Shown here: positions 6,662 through 15,264 of the stretch, one piece after another
Numbering within the stretch: position 1 is the stretch's first letter
How the letters are laid out: the number at the start of each line of letters is the position of its first letter
Assembly: GCA_947624945.1 (NCBI GenBank)
Contig: CANQMJ010000045.1
Coordinates: 1-16,732, forward strand
Source of the DNA: an uncultured Clostridia bacterium
Lineage (GTDB): Bacteria > Bacillota > Clostridia > Oscillospirales > CAG-272
Length of the DNA stretch: 16,732 nucleotides
Direction: 5' to 3'
Notes under the pieces: model-generated
Database searches by the model: none
Told to the model about the DNA's origin: nothing
Seen by the model: the letters and a program-made list of their open reading frames with translations, nothing else
Program-made: the position numbers and the translations under genes

Positions 6662-9600
6662 TTACTTTTCGACTTTCAGCAAAAATTTCTTCGATTTTCC
6701 GTCAGGATGCAGAATTACCGTCTCGCCCGCGCGCACGCATACAGCGTTTTCTTCATTGTCGGCGGGAATATCATCATACGCGACCGTTATCCGAAACTCA
6801 CATCCCCCTGCCCTGACGGCGACAGTATAATCATCGTCGTGGAACGCGGGAGGTGTGACATGCACGCACCCTTTTTTTATTTCGACGCCGAGGTAATGCT
6901 TCATGACTGTCCTGTAAAACCATGACGCCGACCCGGTGTAACCGCTCCATCCGCTGTGACCCGTCACGCCGTTTCCGTAGTAAACGTCAGCGGCTATGAA
7001 ATATGGTTCTGCCGTGTACTTCCCGTTCATACGCCCTTTGCCGTATATGCCTATAGGAGAGACGGACGAAAGCACTGCGCGTCCCGTTTCAAAGTCTCCC
7101 GCCTCAAAGAACGCGGCTGCGCACCATATCGCCGCATGGGTGTACTGCCCGCCGTTCTCGCGTATACCTGCCGGGTACCGGCAAATATATCCGTATTTGT
7201 CTGTTTTATCGTATGGCGGAGAGAAAAGCCTCAGAATGCCCGACTTTCTGTCGAACAGTCTCTCCTTTACCGACGAAAGCGCTGTGCTGCACCTCTCTCT
7301 GTCCGCGTGCGCGAACACGGCAAACGCCTGCGGCAAAAGGTCTATTTGGCACTCGTCGCAACCATGCCCGCCGAGGATATTTCCGTCGTCGTCGAACGCG
7401 CGCAGATACCATTCTCCGTCCCATGCGCATGACTCGGCAGCGTCAACGAGCATATCGGCTTCGTACATCAGCCGCTCCGAAAGCATCGGGTCTATCGAAT
7501 ATTCGCGCAGCATATCGGCGAATCTTCTGTATACGACAGCGTAAAAGAACGCAAGCCATACGCTCTCCCCGCGTCCCTTGACTCCGACCTCGTTCATGCC
7601 GTCGTTCCAGTCGCCGGAGCCGATGAGCGGTATCATATGCGCGCCTCGCTCGAACGATGCGTTGACGGACGATATACAGTGCTCGAGCACTGTCGCGCGT
7701 TCTTCGGTGACTGCCGCCGTCTCGTATCTGTCTCCCTCTCCGACGTCAAGCTTTTTCGACGACAGATACGGCGTGCGCATCGTCAGTATTTCGACGTCTC
7801 CCGTCGCCGAGACATATTCCGCCGCGACATACGGCAGCCACATAAAATCGTCCGAGCACCGTGTTTTAAGCCCGCCCGAGAACGGGTACGGATGCCACCA
7901 ATGCTGAACTCTGCCGTCCGTATACTGTCGCGCACATGCGCGCAGTATCTGATATTTTGTTATATCGGGGCAGAAATAGAGCGCGCAGAGACTGTCCTGG
8001 AGCTGGTCGCGGAAACCGTATGCGCCGCCAGACTGACTGTATCCGCTTCTGGCGATCATGCGTATATATACCGCCTGATACGCGGCATTATCCATCATGC
8101 CCGAAAGCCATTTTTCACGCCCGACATACACACTTGTCAAAAGTACCGAATCAGCCTTTCTGCGGTATTCGGCAAATCCTTTCAATATAAGCTCGGGACG
8201 GCGGTACATATCGCGTATTTTACGGATGCATTTTGAGGACGCAACCGGCGACGCGGCAAGCAAAAATCCACATTCACCATCTGAAAACGGCGACTGTACG
8301 GCCAAGCTGTCACCGAGACATTCCGCCGAATCATACACTTCATCCGATACCGCGAACACCGAGGCGTATGTTGCAGGCTCCGACAGCGGATACAATTTCC
8401 CTTTCGCATATATCGCCGGCGTTGAAGGATATATCGTCAATGAAGCACGCAGCGACTCGGGAATTTCGCTGTCGGTCATCGACACGCGCAAATGATAGAG
8501 CTTGACGGGAAGTCTTGCGTCGACGCCTATGCGAAGTTCATATCGTATCCCGCATATCGCTCCTGCATATACTGCACAGTCGCGTCCGAACACGACGTGG
8601 TCGGCGGCACGACAAAGATCGGTCGGCTCGCCGTCTATGATCAAACAGACTCGTTCGCCCGTCTCGCCGATCATCGGATCGCAATGACGCCGCGTCACCG
8701 TGCCGAGCGACGAATTGCCGTACCACGAGTAACCGCACGAAAGATTTGTGCATATCGTGCCGAACACATTGTTTGCATAGAACATCGAATACGGCGACGC
8801 GTTTTTGCCGTTTCCGATGACGGCGCCCTCGGAGCTTTGCCTGTACTGTATAGGACGGCTGCGAACGTAAAGAGATGTGCAGGCGTGCGCGCGCATACTG
8901 TCGGATGCGGAAATATGATAGTCATGCATCGCGCCGAGATCGATATATCTGCACGATAACGCAGACAGCATCAATTCTTCAACTGATGAGACCGTTTCGC
9001 GCGGAATAATAAAAATACCGTTGTTCTTCCCCAAAAGTCTGCCTGAACCAGTCGATTCGACCATTGTGCGGAGCTTGCCCGCGCCGCTCGACATATAACC
9101 GCCCTCGGGCGCGATAAACAGCATGTCAAATCGTATGCCCGATAAAAACAAGAACCGTTTTGCGGCGATCAGCTCTCCTGCGGCAAACGAATCGGCGGCA
9201 TTCGACAGCTCGTTACAGAATACAACTACGATCGGCAGGTCGCCCGACACACCGTATCTCCAAAGCAGGTCTCGTCTGTACCTTATCTCCGAAAACGAAT
9301 CACACCCGACTATATGCACTCTGTCGCCGAGTATTGCGCCGGCAAGCTCCATCGCGCATTTGACCGAGTCTGTGTCGGCGCCCGCAAGTGCACACGTTAT
9401 GCGCAGATACTTTTCAAGCCGGAGCTTTGCCTCGTCGAATGCGATATACGCGGGCATTTCCTCTGTCTGCAAAAGGACACTGCTTTTGTGCGTGCCGTCG
9501 ACACCGTCTCCACGCACGACACACGCAAATACGGGATGGACGCACGCGCCGTCGCAGTCTGTCGGCTGAGCATCGAACACCGACGCGATGTCATCGTCCG

Positions 9601-12600
9601 TATATCCGAACGGAAGGATCTCGTCCGTGCGCGCGTGGAACGTTATCTCGTCGCCGCTATCGGCAAAAACAGAAAAGAAAAGCTCGGCTCGCTCTCCGTT
9701 CGGCAGTTTTCTCAAATACCTTACGCATCCCGTCCCGACGCGCTCGGACGTTATAAAAATATCCGAATACGACGGCGCCGCCTCGTACGACGCACGTGTG
9801 TTCAATACGGTCGGCATAAAATAAAGTACCTCGACCGCACCGGGCACGTCTGTCACACAAAGCTCGCATAATGCCCCCGGACGATCGGGCAGACACGTCA
9901 GCGTCGTCACAGCCTTGACGATATTTTCGCCGTAGACAAACTCTGTCTCGTACTTTATCGACGCGCCGTCAGACGAAAATTTCGTCCGCTTATCCGCCAT
10001 ACAGAAAAAAACCTCGCCGTTTATCCGCAAAACGACAGTGAATCCGCGGCACCCGCGCGCGATCGGTTCGCTTATAAGCGTTTGACCGTCATAGACCGCT
10101 ATTCTTCCCGACTTCTCCGCAACAATCAACTCGCGCCCGTTCGATACGAACGCCGCGTCCGACGTCGTGATATTTCCTTCAAATACGGACACATCCGCAG
10201 GCGAGGACGACATTCGCAGATAGTCGCGCCGTTCGGAACGCCTGCGGTTGACGGTGAGCGATTCATGCAGCATCGGCAGCGACGCTTTTACAGACGGTTC
10301 AGCGCAGAAACGCTTTACGTTGATGTCGCCCATGCATATATTTGCCGCCGAAGTTATGCTCATGCCGATATGGTGCGACATATATTGACATACGACTGCA
10401 CGGTCGCCGCCCGTGCGCGCTCTTGTCATATCGACGGCCTCGTAATATCCGTACTTGCCGTAAAGCTCCGTATCCCTGTGCGCCGCAAGCGCGGACACGG
10501 CGTCCGCGTCGAACGTGCCGAGCAGATAAAGCGCATACGGAGCTATGACGTTATCGTATTTTACGTCTGGCGACAGCGCGAGCGCGTCGCAGCCGTGCGC
10601 CTTGTACGAATAATTCATGCTGTCGTCGAAATCGTAAAACGACGACTCCGACCGTCCGTATATTTTGCGCCCGTCGAGAACGTCGGAGTCGACGCGCTGT
10701 AAAAACGACGATGCGGCGAGCGATTCATATCTTGCGGTACCTGCCTTGACGGGCAGAAATATAGACGGCATAAAATATTCGAACGCACTGCCGCTCCACG
10801 ACAGCATCGTTTCGGTGCCATCCGAGTCGCTCCATATCCTGCCGAGCGAGGCAAGATGTTCTGACGGCACCTGACCTGACGCGACCGCGTAAAAGCTCGT
10901 CGTGAGCATCTCGCTTGCGTAAAGATCGTATACGTTAGGGTCATGGTCGTCAAGCGTACAGTTATAGCCGATATAGAAAAGATTGCGCTTCTTATTGTAC
11001 AGCGCGCCGAAATCAGCACCCGAGATCAGCTCGTTTGCCGCAGATATTATGTCTTCGAATCCTTCAAGCGGGCATAGAGCATTTTTTACTGTGATAAGGG
11101 AGACGACGAAGTTGCCGCTGTCGACTGTCGACACATACGCGGGATAGAGCACCGACATACTGTCGATATCATACCAGTTATACAAATGACCGTGCCACCG
11201 TTCAAGTGAACATACAGATGCCAGCGTCTCCGACAGCCGCTCGTGAAGCTCGCACTCGTCGATAAAACCGAGATCATACGCGTTTACCGCCGACAGAAGA
11301 TAAAGTCCTATATTCGTCGGAGACGTTCGCGCCGCGACCTTTGGCGCGGGCATAACTGTCACGTTGTCGGGCGGCAGAAAGTGATACCGTTCCGTCACGT
11401 TGTCGGCAAAATAGCGCCACATGAGTTCCGCGTCTTTACGTATTCCGTCGGGATTTGTATTCCCTTTTGAAGGATACGCTTTTACTGAATTTTCCCTGTG
11501 CATCCACATCGGATACGCTATCCACAAAGCGCCGTATAACGGCAGAATAAAACGACCCGCTCCGCTTGAAATAAACGACGCAAGCATAGACACGATGCCG
11601 ACGATGACGGAGCCGAGCATGTCGTGCGCATAGCGGCGCGCGCCGTCGCGGCGCTCCGAGTCGGCGGCGGCGGCCGTTTTCCACTCGAGAAGGCGTCGCT
11701 TCGTGAAGTTCATGCGATAAAACGCCCTGTAGACGGCGTCGGCTGCGAGTACGGCGTCGTCGGCTTCACCCGACACCATACGTCCCGCATCGAACATGGC
11801 GGACGCGTAATAATCCGGCGCGCCGGAAAAATATTTCCTGCGCGGCACGCGCCATGCGCCGACCGCAAGACGTATGATCTCAAACAAGTGATCCGATACG
11901 GAAAGCAGATAGACGGGTAGTCCGATAATACCGCCCGACAGTGACAACAGTATTGTCGGGACGCGAATGACCGACGTCAAAGCAGACAGCACGGGTTCGA
12001 TTATGATCATACGCCCCGTCGTGCCTACGGGATTTTTATATTTTTCCCCCGACTCTGACGTTACACTGTGCCCCAAAAGACACCACGTCTGAACGTCGCC
12101 GCGTATCCAGCGGTGCTGACGTTTGCGTTCGGAAATGATATCGCCCGGAGGCGTGTCGTAAACGCGCAGATCGGACGCGTAACCGCATCGGAGTCTGACG
12201 CCCTCGACTGTATCGTGACTCAATATGCGCTCGCTCGGGAACGCGCCCTCTATCGCCGTCATATACGCCTCGACAGAGATAAGTCCCTTCCCGCAGAAGC
12301 TGCCAACACCGAACAGGTACGAATACACGTCGAACGACGCGCGCTCGTACTCGCTCCTACCGCCGTAGGCGTATTTTTTCGCCGTGTACATGCTTATCTT
12401 ATCCGGTTCGGGAAATATCACATCTGCTCTCGGCGCGATGACTCCGAAGCCGTCCGTAACTATCGGGTAGCCGCCGCTTCGCGATATATATGGCTTATTG
12501 CACGGGTGAAGCGCCGTCGATATCAGCTTTATTATATCGTTATACAGTATACGTGTGTCTGCGTCGAGCGCGAGCACATATTTGTACCCAACCGGCTTTT

Positions 12601-13879
12601 TGCCGTAAATATGCAGACGCGAGTCGCCGCCATAGAGCAGTCTGAAAAGCTCCGCCTGCGCCCCGCGCTTGCGCTCTTTTCCCATGAATATCCGTTCGCT
12701 CTCACTGTATTCGCGGTCGCGCCACAAAAGGCATGCGCTGCCGCCGTTTTCGTTGATACTGTCTATATACCCCTCCGCCGTGCGTATTATGTCGGCGTCC
12801 GCATCTTTGACGGTTTCGTTCGCATCGGGCAGATCCGCCAGCACAGCGAAGCCGAGATTATTGTCTTTATACGCTTCGGCGTATGTCGTGAGCCTTTCGA
12901 ATACATCGCCGTCTCTGCCCGAAAGCGATACTGTAAACGTGACGAGCGTCCTTCCCTCGTCGGGGATAGACGAAAGCGACAGACGCGGGAGTATGTCGGC
13001 TTCGCCGCGCGACGCATAATATGCTTCGAGTATGCGCTTCATCGCCGACCGTATCGGCAGAAACGCAAATATCGCCGCGAAAAAAGACACGGCGCTGCCT
13101 TTCATGTATGCGACAGCGGCGAGCAGTGCGCATATCGCGGCGGGAACAAGCGCGAGCGCGGGAAAATACAGCGCCGACGCGATATTGTGACGCGCGTACT
13201 TCTGAATATGCCACCCCACATGACGCGAACGCTCGGTCGACGATTCCTGCGCGTTTTTCAGTATGAGCTTGGCAGTCTCATACTCGCCCATATGGAAACG
13301 GCGGCTTATCTCTGAAAGCTTCTTTCTGTACATGCTCTTTGTCGCGCCGTCGCATTTGACGTACACGTCCGCGGGGTCGCGTATAAGGACCGATTCGGAG
13401 TATGAGACAGTTTCGTATATCTGCTCGAAATCGAACTCGCGTATACGGAACAAGAGCCTCACGGGTTCGGCTATATGCGACGCATCAGATGCTCGTATGC
13501 AGTCCGCTATCGCGTCGGCGCAGGCGAAGTTCATATATGAGCGGAGATATAAAAGCTCGTCAACAGTGAGATACTCGCCGCCGCGCTGACGTTCGTTTAT
13601 ATCCGAGATGATAGTCTTTTCCGATACCGCGCCGCCCGCTTTTTCTATCGCCTCGCGGCATACGGTCATTATGCGCGTCTCGCCGTGCGCGGCATACAGC
13701 GTCTTTACGGGTCGAAGCGCCGAGAGCGAGGACGTCAGCATCTTTATGATGCGCAGTCTGTTTTCAAAAAGCCATCTTACGTCGGCATCCGATTTGAAAT
13801 TATCCCTCGACGCGCTGCGTATAAGTTTTATATTGTTCCTCTGTCTGCGCAAAAGCTTTCGGACAGCAGTCGATCTCAT
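6662..13879 (-). CDS. giant cyclic beta-1,2-glucan synthase-like protein (GT84 + glycoamylase-like + GH94)
   Basis: This 2405-residue protein has the layout of NdvB/ChvB/Cgs. In that family a GT84 domain builds a beta-1,2-glucan from UDP-glucose, a glycoamylase-like domain cyclises it, and a GH94 domain trims the chain by phosphorolysis. Seen here: basic cytosolic N-terminus; membrane segments about 238-280; GT84 domain about 311-600 with ALDADTR (437-443), LSHDTVEG (553-560) and HRWIRGD (589-595); membrane segments about 625-660 and 753-792; glycoamylase-like domain about 815-1190 with ERWHGHLYNWYD (893-904) and YMSHHIGM (1166-1173); a beta-sandwich-like part about 1230-1495; the Cgs-type WRYGVSGDLPIVV segment (1540-1552); and GH94 about 1690-2345 with GSGDWNDGMN (2087-2096) and GYTGSASW (2313-2320). 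It is about 400 residues shorter than proteobacterial Cgs. The ATG at 13879 has AGAGGT 11 nt upstream. The product could be a related glucan instead. Confidence 0.88.
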   Translation of the reverse strand: MRSTAVRKLLRRQRNNIKLIRSASRDNFKSDADVRWLFENRLRIIKMLTSSLSALRPVKTLYAAHGETRIMTVCREAIEKAGGAVSEKTIISDINERQRGGEYLTVDELLYLRSYMNFACADAIADCIRASDASHIAEPVRLLFRIREFDFEQIYETVSYSESVLIRDPADVYVKCDGATKSMYRKKLSEISRRFHMGEYETAKLILKNAQESSTERSRHVGWHIQKYARHNIASALYFPALALVPAAICALLAAVAYMKGSAVSFFAAIFAFLPIRSAMKRILEAYYASRGEADILPRLSLSSIPDEGRTLVTFTVSLSGRDGDVFERLTTYAEAYKDNNLGFAVLADLPDANETVKDADADIIRTAEGYIDSINENGGSACLLWRDREYSESERIFMGKERKRGAQAELFRLLYGGDSRLHIYGKKPVGYKYVLALDADTRILYNDIIKLISTALHPCNKPYISRSGGYPIVTDGFGVIAPRADVIFPEPDKISMYTAKKYAYGGRSEYERASFDVYSYLFGVGSFCGKGLISVEAYMTAIEGAFPSERILSHDTVEGVRLRCGYASDLRVYDTPPGDIISERKRQHRWIRGDVQTWCLLGHSVTSESGEKYKNPVGTTGRMIIIEPVLSALTSVIRVPTILLSLSGGIIGLPVYLLSVSDHLFEIIRLAVGAWRVPRRKYFSGAPDYYASAMFDAGRMVSGEADDAVLAADAVYRAFYRMNFTKRRLLEWKTAAAADSERRDGARRYAHDMLGSVIVGIVSMLASFISSGAGRFILPLYGALWIAYPMWMHRENSVKAYPSKGNTNPDGIRKDAELMWRYFADNVTERYHFLPPDNVTVMPAPKVAARTSPTNIGLYLLSAVNAYDLGFIDECELHERLSETLASVCSLERWHGHLYNWYDIDSMSVLYPAYVSTVDSGNFVVSLITVKNALCPLEGFEDIISAANELISGADFGALYNKKRNLFYIGYNCTLDDHDPNVYDLYASEMLTTSFYAVASGQVPSEHLASLGRIWSDSDGTETMLSWSGSAFEYFMPSIFLPVKAGTARYESLAASSFLQRVDSDVLDGRKIYGRSESSFYDFDDSMNYSYKAHGCDALALSPDVKYDNVIAPYALYLLGTFDADAVSALAAHRDTELYGKYGYYEAVDMTRARTGGDRAVVCQYMSHHIGMSITSAANICMGDINVKRFCAEPSVKASLPMLHESLTVNRRRSERRDYLRMSSSPADVSVFEGNITTSDAAFVSNGRELIVAEKSGRIAVYDGQTLISEPIARGCRGFTVVLRINGEVFFCMADKRTKFSSDGASIKYETEFVYGENIVKAVTTLTCLPDRPGALCELCVTDVPGAVEVLYFMPTVLNTRASYEAAPSYSDIFITSERVGTGCVRYLRKLPNGERAELFFSVFADSGDEITFHARTDEILPFGYTDDDIASVFDAQPTDCDGACVHPVFACVVRGDGVDGTHKSSVLLQTEEMPAYIAFDEAKLRLEKYLRITCALAGADTDSVKCAMELAGAILGDRVHIVGCDSFSEIRYRRDLLWRYGVSGDLPIVVVFCNELSNAADSFAAGELIAAKRFLFLSGIRFDMLFIAPEGGYMSSGAGKLRTMVESTGSGRLLGKNNGIFIIPRETVSSVEELMLSALSCRYIDLGAMHDYHISASDSMRAHACTSLYVRSRPIQYRQSSEGAVIGNGKNASPYSMFYANNVFGTICTNLSCGYSWYGNSSLGTVTRRHCDPMIGETGERVCLIIDGEPTDLCRAADHVVFGRDCAVYAGAICGIRYELRIGVDARLPVKLYHLRVSMTDSEIPESLRASLTIYPSTPAIYAKGKLYPLSEPATYASVFAVSDEVYDSAECLGDSLAVQSPFSDGECGFLLAASPVASSKCIRKIRDMYRRPELILKGFAEYRRKADSVLLTSVYVGREKWLSGMMDNAAYQAVYIRMIARSGYSQSGGAYGFRDQLQDSLCALYFCPDITKYQILRACARQYTDGRVQHWWHPYPFSGGLKTRCSDDFMWLPYVAAEYVSATGDVEILTMRTPYLSSKKLDVGEGDRYETAAVTEERATVLEHCISSVNASFERGAHMIPLIGSGDWNDGMNEVGVKGRGESVWLAFFYAVVYRRFADMLREYSIDPMLSERLMYEADMLVDAAESCAWDGEWYLRAFDDDGNILGGHGCDECQIDLLPQAFAVFAHADRERCSTALSSVKERLFDRKSGILRLFSPPYDKTDKYGYICRYPAGIRENGGQYTHAAIWCAAAFFEAGDFETGRAVLSSVSPIGIYGKGRMNGKYTAEPYFIAADVYYGNGVTGHSGWSGYTGSASWFYRTVMKHYLGVEIKKGCVHVTPPAFHDDDYTVAVRAGGCEFRITVAYDDIPADNEENAVCVRAGETVILHPDGKSKKFLLKVEK

Positions 13880-13905
13880 ATATTGCAGTTACCTCTGTCA
13901 AACAT

Positions 13906-13933
13906 ATTATACAATATTATCCGCTGCTGTCTT
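13906..13933 (-). promoter_or_regulatory. candidate promoter of the giant glucan synthase-like gene
   Basis: On the minus strand, a perfect -10 TATAAT (13911-13906) is preceded, after 16 bp, by AAGACA (13933-13928), matching four of six -35 bases. It lies between the prfB terminator and the gene start. The predicted leader is only about 20 nt and contains the AGAGGT ribosome site (13891-13896). Confidence 0.6.
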
Positions 13934-13958
13934 TTATTTTATGCAGAAAAATGGTCAT

Positions 13959-14005
13959 AAAAAGCGGACAGTATCTTCTTTGAAAGAAGCGCTGCCCGCT
14001 TTTTT
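13959..14005 (-). terminator. rho-independent terminator after prfB, likely bidirectional
   Basis: On the minus strand a 13-bp outer stem (AAAAAGCGGGCAG with CTGTCCGCTTTTT, one G-U pair) encloses a second stem CTTCTTT/AAAGAAG and ends in a run of T. Because the stem starts with A and ends with T, it would also work on the plus strand. It begins 20 bp after the prfB stop and separates prfB from the giant gene. Confidence 0.9.
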
Positions 14006-14025
14006 ATATTATAAATCAACATCAA

Positions 14026-15141
14026 TTATTTTTTGCCCGCCGCATTCCACTTAAGATACGCGTTGATGAAGCCGTCGAGGTCGCCGTCCATAACGGCCTG
14101 TATATTTCCGTCCTCGTAGCCCGTGCGCGTGTCCTTTGCGAGCGTGTACGGCATAAACACATACGAGCGTATCTGCGCACCCCACTCAATGTTCGCCTTG
14201 ACGCCCTGTATATCCTCGATGCGTTCGAGATGCTCGCGCTCCTTTATTTCGAGCAGCTTCGCCTTCAGCATTTTCAGCGCCGTTTCTCTGTTTTGAAGCT
14301 GGCTGCGCTCCGTCTGACAGCCGACGACGATGCCTGTCGGCTTGTGAACGATACGCACGGCGGATTCGGTCTTGTTTATATGCTGTCCGCCCGCGCCGCT
14401 CGACTTATGCGTCGTTATTTCAAGGTCGGCTTCGTTTATTTCAATAGAGCCGTCGTCGGTGAACTCGGGCATGACCTCGACCGACGCGAACGATGTATGA
14501 CGGCGTCCCGACGCGTCGAACGGCGACACGCGGACGAGACGGTGAACGCCGTTCTCACTTTTGAGATACCCGTACGCATTGAGCCCTTCTATCATGATCG
14601 TTGCGCTCTTGAGTCCCGCCTCTTCTCCGTCGAGCCAGTCTATCAGCTTGACGTTATAGCCGTGGCGCTCGCCCCATCTCGTATACATGCGGTACAGCAT
14701 CTGCGCCCAGTCCTGAGCCTCCGTGCCGCCCGCGCCCGGGTGGAACGACAGTATCGCGTTGTTCGCGTCGTATTCGCCCGACAAAAGCACCTCAATGCGC
14801 ATTCTGTCCTCGTCTGCCTCGATAGCCGCCGCCTCTGACGTTATCTCATCTATCATGGATTCGTCGTTTTCCTCAATAGCCATTTCCGCCATCATGATGG
14901 CGTCCTCGAGGCGCTGGCAAAGATGCTCGTATTCCTCGACTCTGTCCTTGAGCTGCTTTGATTCCTTCAGTATTTTACTCGAATTCTGCTGATCCGACCA
15001 AAAATCGTCCGCCAACGTCAGCTTGTCGAGCTCCTCGATACGTGCCTTTAATTCGTCGATGCGCAGCGCGGAGCCGAGATCGGACACAGGCTCTCTCATA
15101 CCTATCAGTTTGTATTTCGCTTCTTCAAGTGCAATTATCAA
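14026..15141 (-). CDS. prfB: peptide chain release factor 2 (RF2)
   Basis: RF2 recognises UGA and UAA stop codons on the ribosome and triggers release of the finished protein. The 371-residue product shows the alpha-helical N-terminal domain, the stop-codon-reading SPF tripeptide (206-208, in VRVSPFDASGRRHTSF) and the GGQ peptidyl-transfer loop (251-253, in SSGAGGQHINKTES). These lie one residue from the E. coli positions. SPF rather than PxT excludes RF1. The start is taken as the TTG at 15141-15139, because GGAGG (15150-15154) lies 8 nt upstream. A GTG at 15174 is in frame, but translation from there would run through the ribosome site and lie on the predicted transcription start. The frame is continuous from start to stop, so the classical UGA frameshift that autoregulates prfB is absent. 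It has its own promoter and a terminator 20 bp downstream. Confidence 0.97.
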   Translation of the reverse strand: MIIALEEAKYKLIGMREPVSDLGSALRIDELKARIEELDKLTLADDFWSDQQNSSKILKESKQLKDRVEEYEHLCQRLEDAIMMAEMAIEENDESMIDEITSEAAAIEADEDRMRIEVLLSGEYDANNAILSFHPGAGGTEAQDWAQMLYRMYTRWGERHGYNVKLIDWLDGEEAGLKSATIMIEGLNAYGYLKSENGVHRLVRVSPFDASGRRHTSFASVEVMPEFTDDGSIEINEADLEITTHKSSGAGGQHINKTESAVRIVHKPTGIVVGCQTERSQLQNRETALKMLKAKLLEIKEREHLERIEDIQGVKANIEWGAQIRSYVFMPYTLAKDTRTGYEDGNIQAVMDGDLDGFINAYLKWNAAGKK

Positions 15142-15149
15142 AACATTTT

Positions 15150-15154
15150 CCTCC
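15150..15154 (-). promoter_or_regulatory. ribosome binding site deciding the TTG start of prfB
   Basis: GGAGG sits 8 nt before the TTG at 15141-15139. An out-of-frame ATG at 15146-15144 lies only 3 nt after the GGAGG and reads ATG TTT TGA, a two-codon frame. It is too close to the site to be an efficient start. Confidence 0.8.
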
Positions 15155-15178
15155 GTGGGATATTCCCGTTGCACGTCT

Positions 15179-15207
15179 ATTCTACCATAACGGCGGTCAT
15201 TTGTAAA
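15179..15207 (-). promoter_or_regulatory. candidate sigma-A promoter of prfB
   Basis: On the minus strand, -35 TTTACA (15207-15202), a 17-bp spacer and -10 TAGAAT (15184-15179) differ from consensus by one base each. A TGG just before the -10 gives an extended -10. The predicted start of transcription is near 15172, leaving a leader of about 30 nt that carries the GGAGG site. Confidence 0.75.
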
Positions 15208-15264
15208 GGAGTTGCGCGCACGGTACGTATTATTTTATTTCGCATTTATCGAACGTCCGACGAA

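Noticed and set aside
12068..13315. A 415-codon plus-strand open frame antisense to the glycosyltransferase domain of the giant gene, with many similar ones along that gene.
   Set aside because: The giant gene on the minus strand is supported by motifs from end to end. The mirror frames show Arg/Tyr/Val-rich composition, no domains and no consistent ribosome sites.
15142..15174. GTG start for prfB giving 382 residues.
   Set aside because: It would lie at the predicted transcription start and have the GGAGG ribosome site inside its coding region. The TTG at 15141 fits that site and gives a normal RF2 length.
15208..15264. Possible terminator between the permease stop and the prfB promoter.
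   Set aside because: Only short imperfect pairings (such as TTCG with CGAA) and no clean stem followed by a T run, so I do not call one.
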